Counted from the first letter of the stretch, positions 53,402 through 63,087 are shown. The stretch is 64,000 nucleotides of DNA from Orenia metallireducens (GCF_003001995.1 NZ_PVNB01000015.1:36196-100195); one strand, 5' to 3'. Translations and numbers: made by a program. Notes: generated by a model from the letters alone, not told the origin.

Positions 53402-54733
53402 TCATTTAGAAGATAACAACTTATCCTTTTTCTTATCTTGAAGATATACAATTTTAAACTTTGAACCAACCTTTGCTCGTTCATACTCTTGATCCCCTAA
53501 CTTAGAACACTGATTACAAGAATTATGGGGAATGATAATAGCTCTAATTTTGCCAACAGCAGAAGGATGGGCAATAGAATCAATTATCATTAATCCTGCA
53601 CAATCGGCACAGATTTTAATCTTGACCTCTTGATTCTCTGTAATATTAGCAGTATCATAATAGATATTTCGCTTGGTAGTATAATACTCCTTGCAATTGA
53701 ACTTCTTTCTAATATCAACCTCATCTTTATTCTCCCAAGCTCTAAGTAACCTTTTCACATCTCTTTTAATAGTAGCAGTGATTTTTGGTGACTGCTCTTT
53801 AATCGCTGGATGATAATCTGGCTCTTTGATCTGACTATAATCTAAACCTGCCATCGCTAAGATTATACCTACATTGACATAAGGTAGAGCTGATTCAATG
53901 GAATAGCCTCCCTGTAAGATAGCTAGGTCAGGATCTAACTTAGCATTTAATTCTGCATAACCTTGGGCAGAGATATTCATATTGGTCAAGGGGTCACTAT
54001 AGTGGTTATCCTGACCTGCTGCATTGATCAGCAAATCAGGCTTGAAATCATCGAGAATAGGCAAAATCAGATTATCAAGAGCATATAATAACCCTTCATC
54101 AGTGGTATTAGGTGGTAGAGGCAGATTTATCGTTCTACCATAAGCCCCTGGTCCACCTAAATCCTCGACAAAGCCTGTGCCTGGATATAAGGTTCTACCA
54201 TCCTGATGTAAAGAAATATGTAAGACATTAGGATCATTATAATAGATATTCTGGGTTCCATCAGCATGATGGGCATCGGTATCAACAAAGGCAATCTTTA
54301 AATCACTACCATATTTCTGCCGTAAATGCTCAACCATGATTGCTTCATTATTAATAGTACAAAATCCCCTAGCACCATGGACTACATGAAAGGCATGGTG
54401 TCCTGGTGGTCTAATAATAGCAAAGGCCTTATCCACCTCACCTTCCATTACTAATTCTCCTGCTTTAATAGCTCCCCCTGCTGAAATCAAATGGGGCATA
54501 GTCACAATACTATCTATATCGGGAACACAGATATGGGTTCTCTCTACATCTTCTTTGCTAGCAACGATAGGATTATACTCTTCAATGCCTTCGATATCTA
54601 AAATCCCCTCTTCTAAAATCTGGTCTTTGGTATATAAAAGCCGCTCTTCCCGTTCAGGATGTGTCGGAGAGATAGCCCAATCAAAGGCAGGAAAGAAGAT
54701 TAAACCTAATTTATTCTTAGCATTGATTCTCAT
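53402..54733 (-). CDS. Histone-deacetylase-superfamily amidohydrolase with a C-terminal CxxC domain
   Basis: A protein of 443 residues. Residues about 10-325 are the HDAC fold with all catalytic marks: RPPGHHA (His112/His113), DTDAHHADGTQ (zinc ligands Asp153 and His155), AGQDNHYSDPL (Asp242) and the LQGGYS tyrosine (Tyr277). Bacterial members deacetylate acetylpolyamines, acetoin-related or protein-lysine substrates. The C-terminal ~110 residues are an addition with two Cys pairs, CADC and CNQC about 40 residues apart, a probable zinc-binding module (or electron-transfer site). It lies 46 bases downstream of a hydantoinase A homologue and shares its operon. Substrate unknown. Confidence 0.9.
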   Translation of the reverse strand: MRINAKNKLGLIFFPAFDWAISPTHPEREERLLYTKDQILEEGILDIEGIEEYNPIVASKEDVERTHICVPDIDSIVTMPHLISAGGAIKAGELVMEGEVDKAFAIIRPPGHHAFHVVHGARGFCTINNEAIMVEHLRQKYGSDLKIAFVDTDAHHADGTQNIYYNDPNVLHISLHQDGRTLYPGTGFVEDLGGPGAYGRTINLPLPPNTTDEGLLYALDNLILPILDDFKPDLLINAAGQDNHYSDPLTNMNISAQGYAELNAKLDPDLAILQGGYSIESALPYVNVGIILAMAGLDYSQIKEPDYHPAIKEQSPKITATIKRDVKRLLRAWENKDEVDIRKKFNCKEYYTTKRNIYYDTANITENQEVKIKICADCAGLMIIDSIAHPSAVGKIRAIIIPHNSCNQCSKLGDQEYERAKVGSKFKIVYLQDKKKDKLLSSK

Positions 54734-54779
54734 TAAAAACCCTCCTATTTAAAGTTTTTAGTAGTTTTAACGGTTTTAA

Positions 54780-56432
54780 TTATTCATTGTGAATTGCCCT
54801 TTCCAGCCCCGGTTTAATTTGAGCTGTAACTTCAATAATCTCACCAACTGTATTAAAACCACGTATCAGATTAAAGGATTGAGCATTAATAATTTCAATT
54901 AAAGCTTCACTATTAACTCTCTTCTTAAGCTCTTTCTTAACAACCTCTTTGGCTTGGTCTAAATTAAAATCAGTATTAACCTGCTTTCTTAGTTCAAATT
55001 CAGGAATCTGATAATACCCTTGCGAAGTGTCAGCATAAAGGGTACATTTTTGAGTAATTTGAGCTAGAGATGCTCCAATAGCATTGGCTACTTTTGACTC
55101 TCTAGGTAACTGATAAGCAAGCCCTAGCTCAGTAGATAATCTGTCTGCTAAGGCTTTGGCTGGTCCACCAATCACTACTAAATTATCTGCTTCTATCTCT
55201 TTAGAACTCAAAAGTTCATTGATAGTATAAACTGCTTGACTATTGAGTTTCTTTAAAATCTCTTCAATTTTTAACCTTATTTTCTTACAAAATCTATCAA
55301 TAACCTCTTCTGCAAACTCAGTTAATGATAAGTTCAGCTCTAAAGCCAAAGGCTCTAAACTCTCTTTAGCCAGCATCTTATCACCAATTTTACTTAAGCC
55401 TAAGATCACTAAAGCATCTGTAGGAGTAGGCGCAGGTCCTCCTAAACAGGCAGCAACCCCCTTTCTTATTGGTCCAAGCTGAATACTACCCTCGTTTATT
55501 TGAACTAGACTATCTCCTCCACAAGCAATCGATTGACTAAATAACCCTCTAATTAAGGTTCTATAATCATTAATCTCTATCCCCTTGGGATTAAATAATG
55601 GTACTCCCTCGATAAATAAGGAGATATCAGTTGTAGTTCCACCAATATCTAGACCAATAGTAGTACCCCTTAGCTTATTAAGACTCAAAATTCCCATAAT
55701 ACTAGCAGCAGGACCAGAGTTGATCGTCTCAATTGGAACTTTAGTCGACTCCTTTAAGGGCATCGTTCCACCATCGGCCTTAAGAATATAAATCTCTTTC
55801 TTAAAGACCATCCTATCGAGCCCCTCTTTTATCTCTCTAATAAACTCTTTGTAACCTTTTTGGATAATACTATTTAAATATGTAGTTGCGACACGGCGGG
55901 GATAATTTAAGCTCCCTGATAGATGATGTCCTAGGGTAATCTCTATTTGAGGATAATTCTTCTCAATTAATCTTTTAACTTGTAACTCCTGTTTAGGATT
56001 ACGATTAGAGAATTTACCACAGATTCCAAGCTGCTTAACCCCTTTTTTAAGCAACTTGCTAATTTTATCCTCTATTTCTTGTAGATTAAGCTCTTTAACC
56101 TCTCTTCCTCTATGGTCAATCGACCCAGAGATAATTTCGGTATAGGGACTATAACTATAATAGGCAGGATTTAATCCTGGTCCAGGAATTAAGATCAATC
56201 CTGTCTTGGGATAGTTACCTTCAGTAATCAAATTGGTAGCTAGAGTTGTACTTAATACAATACTATCGATTCTTTCTCTCTCTATATCGGCAATCAAATT
56301 CTGGCAACTAGTTAAGATAGTTTCACTAAGCTTATTATGATTGGTATTAATCTTAGTAGTTTTTAATATCTCTTGTTTCTCAATTAAGATCCCATCTGTA
56401 TGGGTTCCTCCAATATCAATACCTAACTTCAC
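54780..56432 (-). CDS. Hydantoinase/oxoprolinase-family protein (HyuA-like)
   Basis: A protein of 550 residues. It has two actin-like ATPase phosphate motifs: LGIDIGGTHTDGIL at the N-terminus and TIGLDIGGTTTDISLF near residue 265, plus TTLATNLITEG and SGPAASIMG. HyuA-type enzymes open cyclic amides such as hydantoins or 5-oxoproline with ATP. The usual partner HyuB is absent; instead the downstream gene is an HDAC-type amidohydrolase, suggesting two successive amide hydrolyses. Starts with GTG at 56432, supported by GGAGG eight bases upstream. A strong hairpin lies 37 bases upstream of the start. Confidence 0.9.
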   Translation of the reverse strand: MKLGIDIGGTHTDGILIEKQEILKTTKINTNHNKLSETILTSCQNLIADIERERIDSIVLSTTLATNLITEGNYPKTGLILIPGPGLNPAYYSYSPYTEIISGSIDHRGREVKELNLQEIEDKISKLLKKGVKQLGICGKFSNRNPKQELQVKRLIEKNYPQIEITLGHHLSGSLNYPRRVATTYLNSIIQKGYKEFIREIKEGLDRMVFKKEIYILKADGGTMPLKESTKVPIETINSGPAASIMGILSLNKLRGTTIGLDIGGTTTDISLFIEGVPLFNPKGIEINDYRTLIRGLFSQSIACGGDSLVQINEGSIQLGPIRKGVAACLGGPAPTPTDALVILGLSKIGDKMLAKESLEPLALELNLSLTEFAEEVIDRFCKKIRLKIEEILKKLNSQAVYTINELLSSKEIEADNLVVIGGPAKALADRLSTELGLAYQLPRESKVANAIGASLAQITQKCTLYADTSQGYYQIPEFELRKQVNTDFNLDQAKEVVKKELKKRVNSEALIEIINAQSFNLIRGFNTVGEIIEVTAQIKPGLERAIHNE

Positions 56433-56468
56433 TTAAAGTCACCTCCATAATTGATTTAGTAAAGATAT

Positions 56469-56516
56469 AATAAAAATAATGCTGATTCTACTAGTAGAAT
56501 CAGCATTATTTTTATT
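56469..56516. terminator. Palindromic hairpin in the leader of the hyuA-like gene
   Basis: Perfect inverted repeat with arms ATAATGCTGATTCTACTA and complement, A/T tracts on both sides. On the minus strand it would end transcription coming from the 56640-56879 region, or act as an attenuator for the hyuA-HDAC operon. Confidence 0.75.
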
Positions 56517-56639
56517 ATTATTCTATTAATCAGAATAACCTATTAACTTTAATTTTGCAAGTCTTGTATCAACGAATATTCTATAATTATCATACCTCTT
56601 TTTAGCTTTTAAGACATCTCTAGAGATAGAAAACCACTT

Positions 56640-56879
56640 CTACTTTTGATGTCTTCTCTTAATTTCAAGCTCCTTCTTAATAGCAAAACTACCATACCCC
56701 TTCTTTAATTTCAATCCACTCCTCTGTATCTGACCTAAACCATGCCAATTCCTCTCATCAATCTCAAAGATATTATGGATAGTAGCTATCGCCTTTAAAT
56801 TTCCTTGAGCCTTGACTGCTCTAAGATATAGTTTCTCAATCCTATTAATAACCCTCTTTAATATCTTATATAAAATCAT
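56640..56879 (-). CDS. Small Lys/Arg-rich hypothetical protein, possibly a remnant
   Basis: 79 residues from the ATG at 56879, very basic (ILKRVINRIEKLYLR, KKELEIKRRHQK), with a NWHGLGQIQRSGLKLKKGYG segment. No family is recognised. Only a weak GAAGGG lies upstream, and the frame stays open for another ~100 bases 5' without a start codon, so this may be the 3' end of a decayed gene. A hairpin follows 125 bases downstream. Confidence 0.35.
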   Translation of the reverse strand: MILYKILKRVINRIEKLYLRAVKAQGNLKAIATIHNIFEIDERNWHGLGQIQRSGLKLKKGYGSFAIKKELEIKRRHQK

Positions 56880-57206
56880 AATAATATCATACCCTTCACC
56901 AGCAATTAATGCTAGTCTCTTAGATTTATTGGATATAAAACACCCTAGAATTTTACTAAAATAATCTAAATTTTCTCTTAACCCCCCTTAATGAACTTAT
57001 GTGTTCTCATTTTAATATCCTTTAAAGTATCTCTTTAGCTAATAATATGCTTTAATTCTCACAAATATTAAATCTGAATAATTGAAAATGTAAATTTTTA
57101 ATAGTTGCTTATGGAAATTCGATTATGTACTAAAACCCATCTAATCAGATAATAAAAAAGAACTATCTCCTACTAAACAAGTATCAACAGCAGACTTAGT
57201 AAACTA
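56880..57206. other. Gene-free AT-rich stretch
   Basis: Between the small basic ORF and the terminator downstream of the deoxynucleoside kinase gene. Beyond the open 5' extension of the basic ORF (to about 56997) nothing is recognised. Confidence 0.4.
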
Positions 57207-57244
57207 AGAAAGGGCTACAGGATTTTTAACCTGTAGCCCTTTCT
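57207..57244 (-). terminator. Hairpin downstream of the deoxynucleoside kinase gene
   Basis: Stem with arms AAGAAAGGGCTACAGG and CCTGTAGCCCTTTCTT. It lies about 90 bases beyond the gene; the T-tract is weak in both directions. GAGTAA-class words (CTTGTTACTCGTCACT, 57311) lie between. Confidence 0.7.
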
Positions 57245-57335
57245 TCAATAACATATGATAAATACCCAATATTAAAATCAAATTTATAATGTTTTTATTA
57301 TCTTAATTTTACTTGTTACTCGTCACTATCAATCC

Positions 57336-57986
57336 TTACCCTATAGCCTCAATCTTCTCTAATTCCGCTAACCTCTTATCAATCATCAATAACACCTCTT
57401 TGGCATCCTCTTGCTTGGTTACATCATATCTATCAGCATCAATTACAAGTATCTCTGATGCATCATAGTGATTAAAGACCCAATCATCATATCTAGAATG
57501 TAAATTTCTCATATAATGCTCTAACTCTGGATTATGGTCAAACTGCTCAAAATCCCTTCCCCGCTTTTCAATCCTCTCTTCTATAGTTTCAAAAGATGCT
57601 TGTAAATAGATAAATAGATCTGGAGCTTTTTTGGGCATACCTTCTAACTCTTCCATCATATTATCCAATAAATCGAGATAACAATCAAATTCCGCTTGAC
57701 TCATATTCCCATCTTCATAATTAATTCTAGCAAATAATGCATCTTCATAAATACTACGATCTAAGACATTATTTCTATCAATTAAAGCCTCTTTAATTGA
57801 TTTAAATCTCTTATTTAAGAAATAAATCTGTAAAGCAAAGGCCCATCTCTTCTTATTATGATAAAACTTGTCCAATAGAGGGTTATCATCTACACTCTCA
57901 TAAAAGACATCACTATCCAAATGATTAGCTATCATCTCTGCATAAGTTGTCTTCCCTACACCTATCATTCCACCTAGTACAATCAC
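57336..57986 (-). CDS. Deoxynucleoside kinase (dGK/dCK family)
   Basis: A protein of about 216 residues. It phosphorylates deoxynucleosides for nucleotide salvage in the cytosol. P-loop GGMIGVGKTT at the N-terminus, the DRSIYED motif (ERS/DRS lid-region signature, about 80) and the LID-type RGRDFEQ arginines are visible. The GTG start at 57986 (MIVLGGMIGVGK) is preferred because GGGGGAG lies five bases upstream; ATGs at 58013 and 58007 would add seven to nine residues and cannot be excluded. Specificity for purine or pyrimidine deoxynucleosides is not predictable. Confidence 0.88.
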   Translation of the reverse strand: MIVLGGMIGVGKTTYAEMIANHLDSDVFYESVDDNPLLDKFYHNKKRWAFALQIYFLNKRFKSIKEALIDRNNVLDRSIYEDALFARINYEDGNMSQAEFDCYLDLLDNMMEELEGMPKKAPDLFIYLQASFETIEERIEKRGRDFEQFDHNPELEHYMRNLHSRYDDWVFNHYDASEILVIDADRYDVTKQEDAKEVLLMIDKRLAELEKIEAIG

Positions 57987-58013
57987 ATAATCTCCCCCTT
58001 TATTCATTATCAT

Positions 58014-58313
58014 CCAGCCCCTTTTACGTCAAAATCTATTAATTTAAGTCATAATACGATTATCACTATTATAAGTATCCTTATTCTTTTTGCAGCAGAA
58101 TTTAAATTTTGAGTTGATTAATCTCCAAACAAAGAAAAATCCCTTATCTGTAAGGGAATTATTGATAATTTATAATAATTCAGTTCCAAACCTATAAATC
58201 CAAAAATTTATTGCCAAATATTTTTAACATTTTAGATTATTTGCTATTTAACAGTAATAGATAACTTCTTTCCTCTAATAATATATTATATTATAACAAA
58301 AAGTTCAACAAAA
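58014..58313. other. Gene-free stretch with one extra hairpin
   Basis: At 58137-58160 the minus strand reads TCCCTTA-CAGA-TAAGGGA followed by TTTTTC, a good intrinsic terminator 330 bases downstream of the lipid kinase gene. No gene it could belong to is apparent between; a small RNA ending here is possible. Confidence 0.45.
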
Positions 58314-58350
58314 ATAAAAAAAAGAGTTAGAGAATAGATACTCTTAACTC
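58314..58350 (-). terminator. Intrinsic terminator after the lipid kinase gene
   Basis: On the minus strand GAGTTAAGAG/CTCTAACTC with one bulge, followed by eight T residues. Confidence 0.7.
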
Positions 58351-58494
58351 AATTTAGCAGAATAATCTTACTGATTGCTTAGTTAATCACCTAAATCTGA
58401 ATTAATAAAATAAGAGTAATAAGATTAATAAGTGAAAAATAAATAATCAAGTTACTATTAACACTCATTACTCTTTTTATCATCTTCATATCTA

Positions 58495-59391
58495 TTAGAT
58501 ATTAGCAAAAATCCTTAATTTTCTTGGTTCTAGGGATATCTCCAAAGGTAAGTGAGGACCTTTCTCACCATCTACATCGGAAAAATGAGGGTCGTAGGTA
58601 CTATCGGTACATTCAACCTTAAAGTAATTATCCTGTAAATAAATGATATTCTTATCATTTAGGTGCTCTCCTTGGAGTATCTTGACAAATAAAGCTGCTA
58701 TCTCATGTAAAGGCCTTGCCTTGATTGCTACAAACTCCAATAGACCATCATCAATAGTAGCCTTAGGAGCTAGCTTATTAAAACCTCCTGCCCCTTGACT
58801 ATTTAAGATTAAGAATAGATAGACATCTTCTTCTACTCTCTTTTCTTTAGTAGTAATTTTTAAAGGAATGGGTTTTAATTTAGGTAGTTGCTCAATCCCT
58901 TTTAAGTAATAAGCCATCTTACCAAGAGTATTTTTAAACTTTCTATCAATCTCATGGGAGACAGTTGAGAGTAAGCCCCCAGCACAAACATTGATAAAGT
59001 ATCTACCATTTACTTTACCTATATCCACCTCTTTAATATTTCCTTTCAGTATGGTATCAAAGCATTCTCTAAATTCAAAGGGCATATTCAGATGGGCTGC
59101 AAAATCATTTGCAGTTCCAGCAGGGACAATTCCCAAGGGAACATCTATCTTATCTGCTAACATCTTATTGATCACTTCATTAACAGTACCATCACCACCA
59201 GCAGCTACTATAGCATCATACTCATCTTCAACAACTCTCTCCAAACCCATAGGTATATCCCCTGGCTTTAAACTTCTAAATACACTCACCTCATAGCCTG
59301 CTCTTTGAAATCTATCAATAAAATCATCTAGAAAATCAGGAAATCTTCTATTGCCTGACATAGGATTATAAAGTAATTTAACCTTCTTCAT
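58495..59391 (-). CDS. Diacylglycerol kinase-family lipid kinase (YegS/BmrU/DgkB-like)
   Basis: A protein of 298 residues, normal for the family. The N-terminal DAGK catalytic domain shows LLYNPMSGNRRF, the nucleotide-binding AAGGDGTVNEVIN (about 64-76) and GIVPAGTANDFAAHL; the C-terminal beta domain has FINVCAGGLLSTVS and ATIDDGLLEFVAIKA. It phosphorylates a lipid such as diacylglycerol at the membrane face. DgkB-type recycling of diacylglycerol is likely but the lipid cannot be proved from sequence. Single gene. Confidence 0.93.
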   Translation of the reverse strand: MKKVKLLYNPMSGNRRFPDFLDDFIDRFQRAGYEVSVFRSLKPGDIPMGLERVVEDEYDAIVAAGGDGTVNEVINKMLADKIDVPLGIVPAGTANDFAAHLNMPFEFRECFDTILKGNIKEVDIGKVNGRYFINVCAGGLLSTVSHEIDRKFKNTLGKMAYYLKGIEQLPKLKPIPLKITTKEKRVEEDVYLFLILNSQGAGGFNKLAPKATIDDGLLEFVAIKARPLHEIAALFVKILQGEHLNDKNIIYLQDNYFKVECTDSTYDPHFSDVDGEKGPHLPLEISLEPRKLRIFANI

Positions 59392-59605
59392 AACTTAACA
59401 ACCACCACCTTAGCTTATAATATTAATTTAAGTATAATTATATTTATTACTAAAGTTCATCGACTCTATCTTAATATTCTCTAGAAGCTAAATTATTCCT
59501 CTAAGATAACCTTCCGAATTCTATTTAAAATTATCACAATTATCTTGAATCTGTCAATCTCATACTAGAAAAAGGCTATAGCTATTGAAGTTTAAAAATG
59601 TCATT

Positions 59606-59768
59606 ATAGAATGATATTGCGACACTTTTTAATAGCCACTAGCTACTGGCTACTAGCCTCTAGCTTTACAAGTTCTTAGCTAATAGCAGATTTATCACGG
59701 AGGGTTTATGATTTTCAAACCCGTAGGAGAGGCCAGAAACTAGTAGCTAAAGTGTCGCGATCTCCCCA
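59606..59768. repeat. Terminal-inverted-repeat element, TAGCTACTAG class, copy 3 (inverted)
   Basis: Reverse complement of the elements at 10988 and 47606, nearly identical: left end ATGATATTGCGACACTTTTT, right end CTAAAGTGTCGCGATCTCCC, inner hairpin ACGGAGGGTTT/AAACCCGT. It lies between the divergent lipid kinase and ugpB-like genes. The rest of 59392-59912 is AT-rich; no clear promoter pair was identified. Confidence 0.92.
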
Positions 59769-59912
59769 TTAACAATCAATATTTATTTTAAAATCTAATT
59801 AAAATAAAATGTTATATTAACCAAAAATTAATATACATTTAATCTCTTCTTAAAATAAATCTGATATATTTGAGTTTAGGAATAAAATCAGTCAACTAAA
59901 AGGAGGATTATA

Positions 59913-61277
59913 ATGTTTGATAAGAAAGGTACAATTGTATCTGTAGTAGCGCTTTTAGTAGTTTTTGCTATCTTTACTATTAGTACAGCCAGTAAAGCAT
60001 GGTGGATTTTTGGTGGAGATGATAGTCAAAATGACAAGATTGAAATTAGTTTTTGGCATGCAATGGGAGGACACAACAAAGAGGTAGTCGATACTTTGGT
60101 CGAAAAATTTAATCAGCAACATCCTAATATTCAAGTTAGTGCACAATATAAAGGAAGTTATCGAGAAACTTTAAATGCCACAATAGCAGCAACCCAACAA
60201 GGTAACCCACCTAGTGTAATTCAATCCTTTGAAATTGGTACTAGACAGAACGTGGATAGTGGAATCTTTATCCCCTTCCAAGATTTAACCAAGAAAGGTG
60301 AGATTGATTGGGATGATTTCCTGGAACCTGTCTTAAATTACTATAAAGTAAATGGAAAATTATATTCAATGCCCTTTAACTCTTCAAATGCAGTTCTTTA
60401 TTACAACAAGAATTTATTTAAAAAAGCTGGGCTAGACCCAGAAAACCCACCAACTACCTTTGCAGAGATCACAGAAGCTAGTCAAAAGTTAGTTGCTAGT
60501 GGTGCTAGTAAAGCTGGTATTACTTGGGCCTTACATTCTTGGTTTTATGAGCAATGGATGGCAAATCTTGGTCAAAATCTAGTAAATCAAGAGAATGGAC
60601 GAGCTGGCTTAGCTGATCAAGCCTATCTTACTAGTAAAAAATCAATTAAAATTATTAAATGGTGGAAGCAATTATATGATCAAGGACTATGGATTAATCC
60701 TGGTATTGAAGCTTGGGCACAAGCTGACCAAAACTTTCTCTCTCAAAGAGCAGCAATGCTGATAACTTCTACCTCTGGAGTTACAGGATTGACCAAATCG
60801 GCTAAGGATCAAGGCTTTGAAGTTGGAACTGCTCCAATTCCTATTCCTGCTGATGAGACTAGAAATGGTGTTGTCATTGGTGGAGCATCATTATGGATTG
60901 TTAAGAATAAAGATAGCAAAATTGAAAAAGCTGCTAAAGACTTTGTGAAATGGATGAGTTCAACTGAAAATCAGGTTTATTGGCATAAATCTACAGGCTA
61001 TTTCCCGATTAGAAAGAGTGCCGTTGAATCATTAAAAGCTGAAGGCTGGTTTAGAGAGAATCCTAACTACCAGACAGCCTTTGACCAATTAATAGAGACT
61101 AAAAACGTTAGACCAACTCAAGGTGCTTTGGTAGGACGATTTATGGAGCTTAGAACGATAGTAGAAAAGACTGTAGAGAAGATCATTAATGATGAAACTA
61201 GTATAGAAGATGCCTTAAATCAGGCTAACCAAGATATTAATAAATCTCTAAAAGAGTACAATAAATTAATTAAATAA
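59913..61277 (+). CDS. ABC transporter substrate-binding protein, UgpB-like (glycerol-3-phosphate/sugar)
   Basis: A protein of 454 residues. The N-terminal hydrophobic segment (about 8-28) is a signal sequence or anchor with no lipobox Cys, fitting a periplasmic binding protein. Cluster B/family 1 solute-binding marks: ISFWHAMGGHNKEVVDTLVEKFNQ, PFNSSNAVLYYNKNLFKKAGLD, then AAKDFVKWMSSTENQVYWHKSTGYFPIR. The SSN-LYYN region and the STGYFP end resemble UgpB, which binds glycerol-3-phosphate or its diesters. AGGAGG precedes the ATG. First gene of a three-gene importer operon. Confidence 0.92.
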   Translation: MFDKKGTIVSVVALLVVFAIFTISTASKAWWIFGGDDSQNDKIEISFWHAMGGHNKEVVDTLVEKFNQQHPNIQVSAQYKGSYRETLNATIAATQQGNPPSVIQSFEIGTRQNVDSGIFIPFQDLTKKGEIDWDDFLEPVLNYYKVNGKLYSMPFNSSNAVLYYNKNLFKKAGLDPENPPTTFAEITEASQKLVASGASKAGITWALHSWFYEQWMANLGQNLVNQENGRAGLADQAYLTSKKSIKIIKWWKQLYDQGLWINPGIEAWAQADQNFLSQRAAMLITSTSGVTGLTKSAKDQGFEVGTAPIPIPADETRNGVVIGGASLWIVKNKDSKIEKAAKDFVKWMSSTENQVYWHKSTGYFPIRKSAVESLKAEGWFRENPNYQTAFDQLIETKNVRPTQGALVGRFMELRTIVEKTVEKIINDETSIEDALNQANQDINKSLKEYNKLIK

Positions 61278-61338
61278 TAAGCTTGGGGGATGCAAGTATC
61301 CCCTCTTTTTAATTGCAAGATAGATTGGAGTGAGTCAA

Positions 61339-62223
61339 ATGCAAGTAAAATTCCGTAGCAAAGCTTTACCATATCTTTTATTATTACCTTCAATAATCGT
61401 TTCTCTACTATTCTTATATTATCCTGCCCTAAAGACCTTTGTCTTAAGCTTATATAAAACTGCTTTTATGGGGATGAGAAAGATCTTTGTAGGTGGAAGT
61501 AATTTTATAGAACTATTTACTTCAATAGAGTATTTACAAAGTATCTTAATTAGTTGTTTCTTTGCAGTTGGTGTTGTGGTAATTGGCTTAACTTTATCAT
61601 TATTTATTGCTGTCTTATCCAATCAAGATATTAGAGGTGGTCGTTTATATTGCCTAGGCTTTATTTGGCCCTATGCTTTATCTCCAGCAATTGCAGGTGT
61701 CATCTGGTTATTTATGTTCAATCCCACAGCTGGAATAATTAACTATCTGACTGATTTATTATGGGGAATCAGTCCTGATTGGGTCTCTAATAAACATTTG
61801 GCTTTATTAATGGTGATAGGAGCAGCAGTTTGGAAGAATCTCGGGTATAATATCGTCTTTTATCTAGCTGCCTTGCAGAATATTCCTCAAGAGATCTTAG
61901 AAGCTGCAGAGATGGATGGAGCAAATAGTTTGCAAAAGTTCTTTCTGATTACCTTTGATTTTCTTAAGCCAACTACATTATTTTTGGTGATAATGAATTT
62001 AATCTATTCTTTTTTTGATACCTTTGGCATAATCGATATTTTAACCAAAGGGGGACCAGTCAATGCAACTACTACTATGATTTATAAGTTATATATTGAC
62101 GCTTTCCAAAACTATAAGACAGGATTTGCTGCAGCACAATCGATTATTTTATTTATAATGGTGATGGGATTGACTATCGCTCAGTTTAAATGGAGTGATA
62201 GTAAGATTGATTATGGTTCATAA
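61339..62223 (+). CDS. ABC transporter permease, UgpA-like
   Basis: A protein of 294 residues with six membrane segments (MalF-type permease). N-terminus ALPYLLLLPSIIVSLLFLYYPA; the EAA loop for ATPase contact is EAAEMDGANSLQKFFLITF (about 194-212). It forms the inner-membrane channel with the next gene. ATG 61339 follows GGAG by ten bases; a GTG three codons upstream is rejected. It lies 61 bases after the binding-protein gene. Confidence 0.93.
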   Translation: MQVKFRSKALPYLLLLPSIIVSLLFLYYPALKTFVLSLYKTAFMGMRKIFVGGSNFIELFTSIEYLQSILISCFFAVGVVVIGLTLSLFIAVLSNQDIRGGRLYCLGFIWPYALSPAIAGVIWLFMFNPTAGIINYLTDLLWGISPDWVSNKHLALLMVIGAAVWKNLGYNIVFYLAALQNIPQEILEAAEMDGANSLQKFFLITFDFLKPTTLFLVIMNLIYSFFDTFGIIDILTKGGPVNATTTMIYKLYIDAFQNYKTGFAAAQSIILFIMVMGLTIAQFKWSDSKIDYGS

Positions 62224-62247
62224 TTTAAAAATTAGGGTGATTGACAG

Positions 62248-63087
62248 ATGAATAAATATCTTATTAAGAAATGGACTAAAGTAGTATTAACTCATTTAAT
62301 CTTATTGACTATGATGCTAATAGTGGCATCTCCTTTACTTTTTGCTATTATCAAGAGTACCCAATCAATGGGGGAAATCTTCAGTTATCCTCCTAAACTC
62401 AGCTTTGGCTCTGCCACCTTCAATAATTATAAGAAGGCTTTACTTGATTATAATCTGGCTAGGCTGATGCTCAATAGTTGTTATATTGCAATTGTCATTA
62501 CCACTTTAAAGATTGTCTTCTCGATTTTGGGAGCCTTTGCTTTTGTATTCTTTAACTTTAAATATAAGAAGTTATTGTTCTGGCTGATCTTGATTACACT
62601 AATGTTACCGATTCCAGTTAGAATAATACCTTTATTTGAATTTATGAAACAGCTAAATTGGGGAGATAGCTTTCTGGCTTTAACAGTTCCCTTTCTAGCC
62701 AGTGCCACAGGAACCTTCTTATTTAGACAATACTTTATGAGCTTTCCTGAGTCTATTGTAGAAGCAGCTAAAGTTGATGGGGTAGGTCCATTAAGATTTC
62801 TATTTCAAATTTTGGTTCCTATGTCTTTAAATACTATCGGTGCCTTGGCTGTGATTGAATTAATCTATGTCTGGAATCAATACTTATGGCCATTGATTAT
62901 TATCACCTCTAATCAGAAGCAGGTAGTCCAAATCGGTCTAAAATCATTAATAGGGACAGGAGATCAAGGAACAGATTGGGCTGTAGTCATGGCTGGTGCT
63001 GTGATTACCTTATTACCTCCCTTAATTGTCTTTATTTTACTCCAAGAACAGTTCATGAATGGCTTTGCTTTAAGTGAAAATAAATAA
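62248..63087 (+). CDS. ABC transporter permease, UgpE-like
   Basis: A protein of 279 residues with six membrane segments (MalG-type). The EAA loop reads EAAKVDGVGPLRFLFQILVP (about 171-190), and the family motif LVWNQYLWPL is seen as IYVWNQYLWPLIII. Partner of the UgpA-like permease. Starts 24 bases after it. No ATPase (UgpC/MsmX) gene follows, so a shared ATPase encoded elsewhere must energise the importer. Confidence 0.93.
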   Translation: MNKYLIKKWTKVVLTHLILLTMMLIVASPLLFAIIKSTQSMGEIFSYPPKLSFGSATFNNYKKALLDYNLARLMLNSCYIAIVITTLKIVFSILGAFAFVFFNFKYKKLLFWLILITLMLPIPVRIIPLFEFMKQLNWGDSFLALTVPFLASATGTFLFRQYFMSFPESIVEAAKVDGVGPLRFLFQILVPMSLNTIGALAVIELIYVWNQYLWPLIIITSNQKQVVQIGLKSLIGTGDQGTDWAVVMAGAVITLLPPLIVFILLQEQFMNGFALSENK

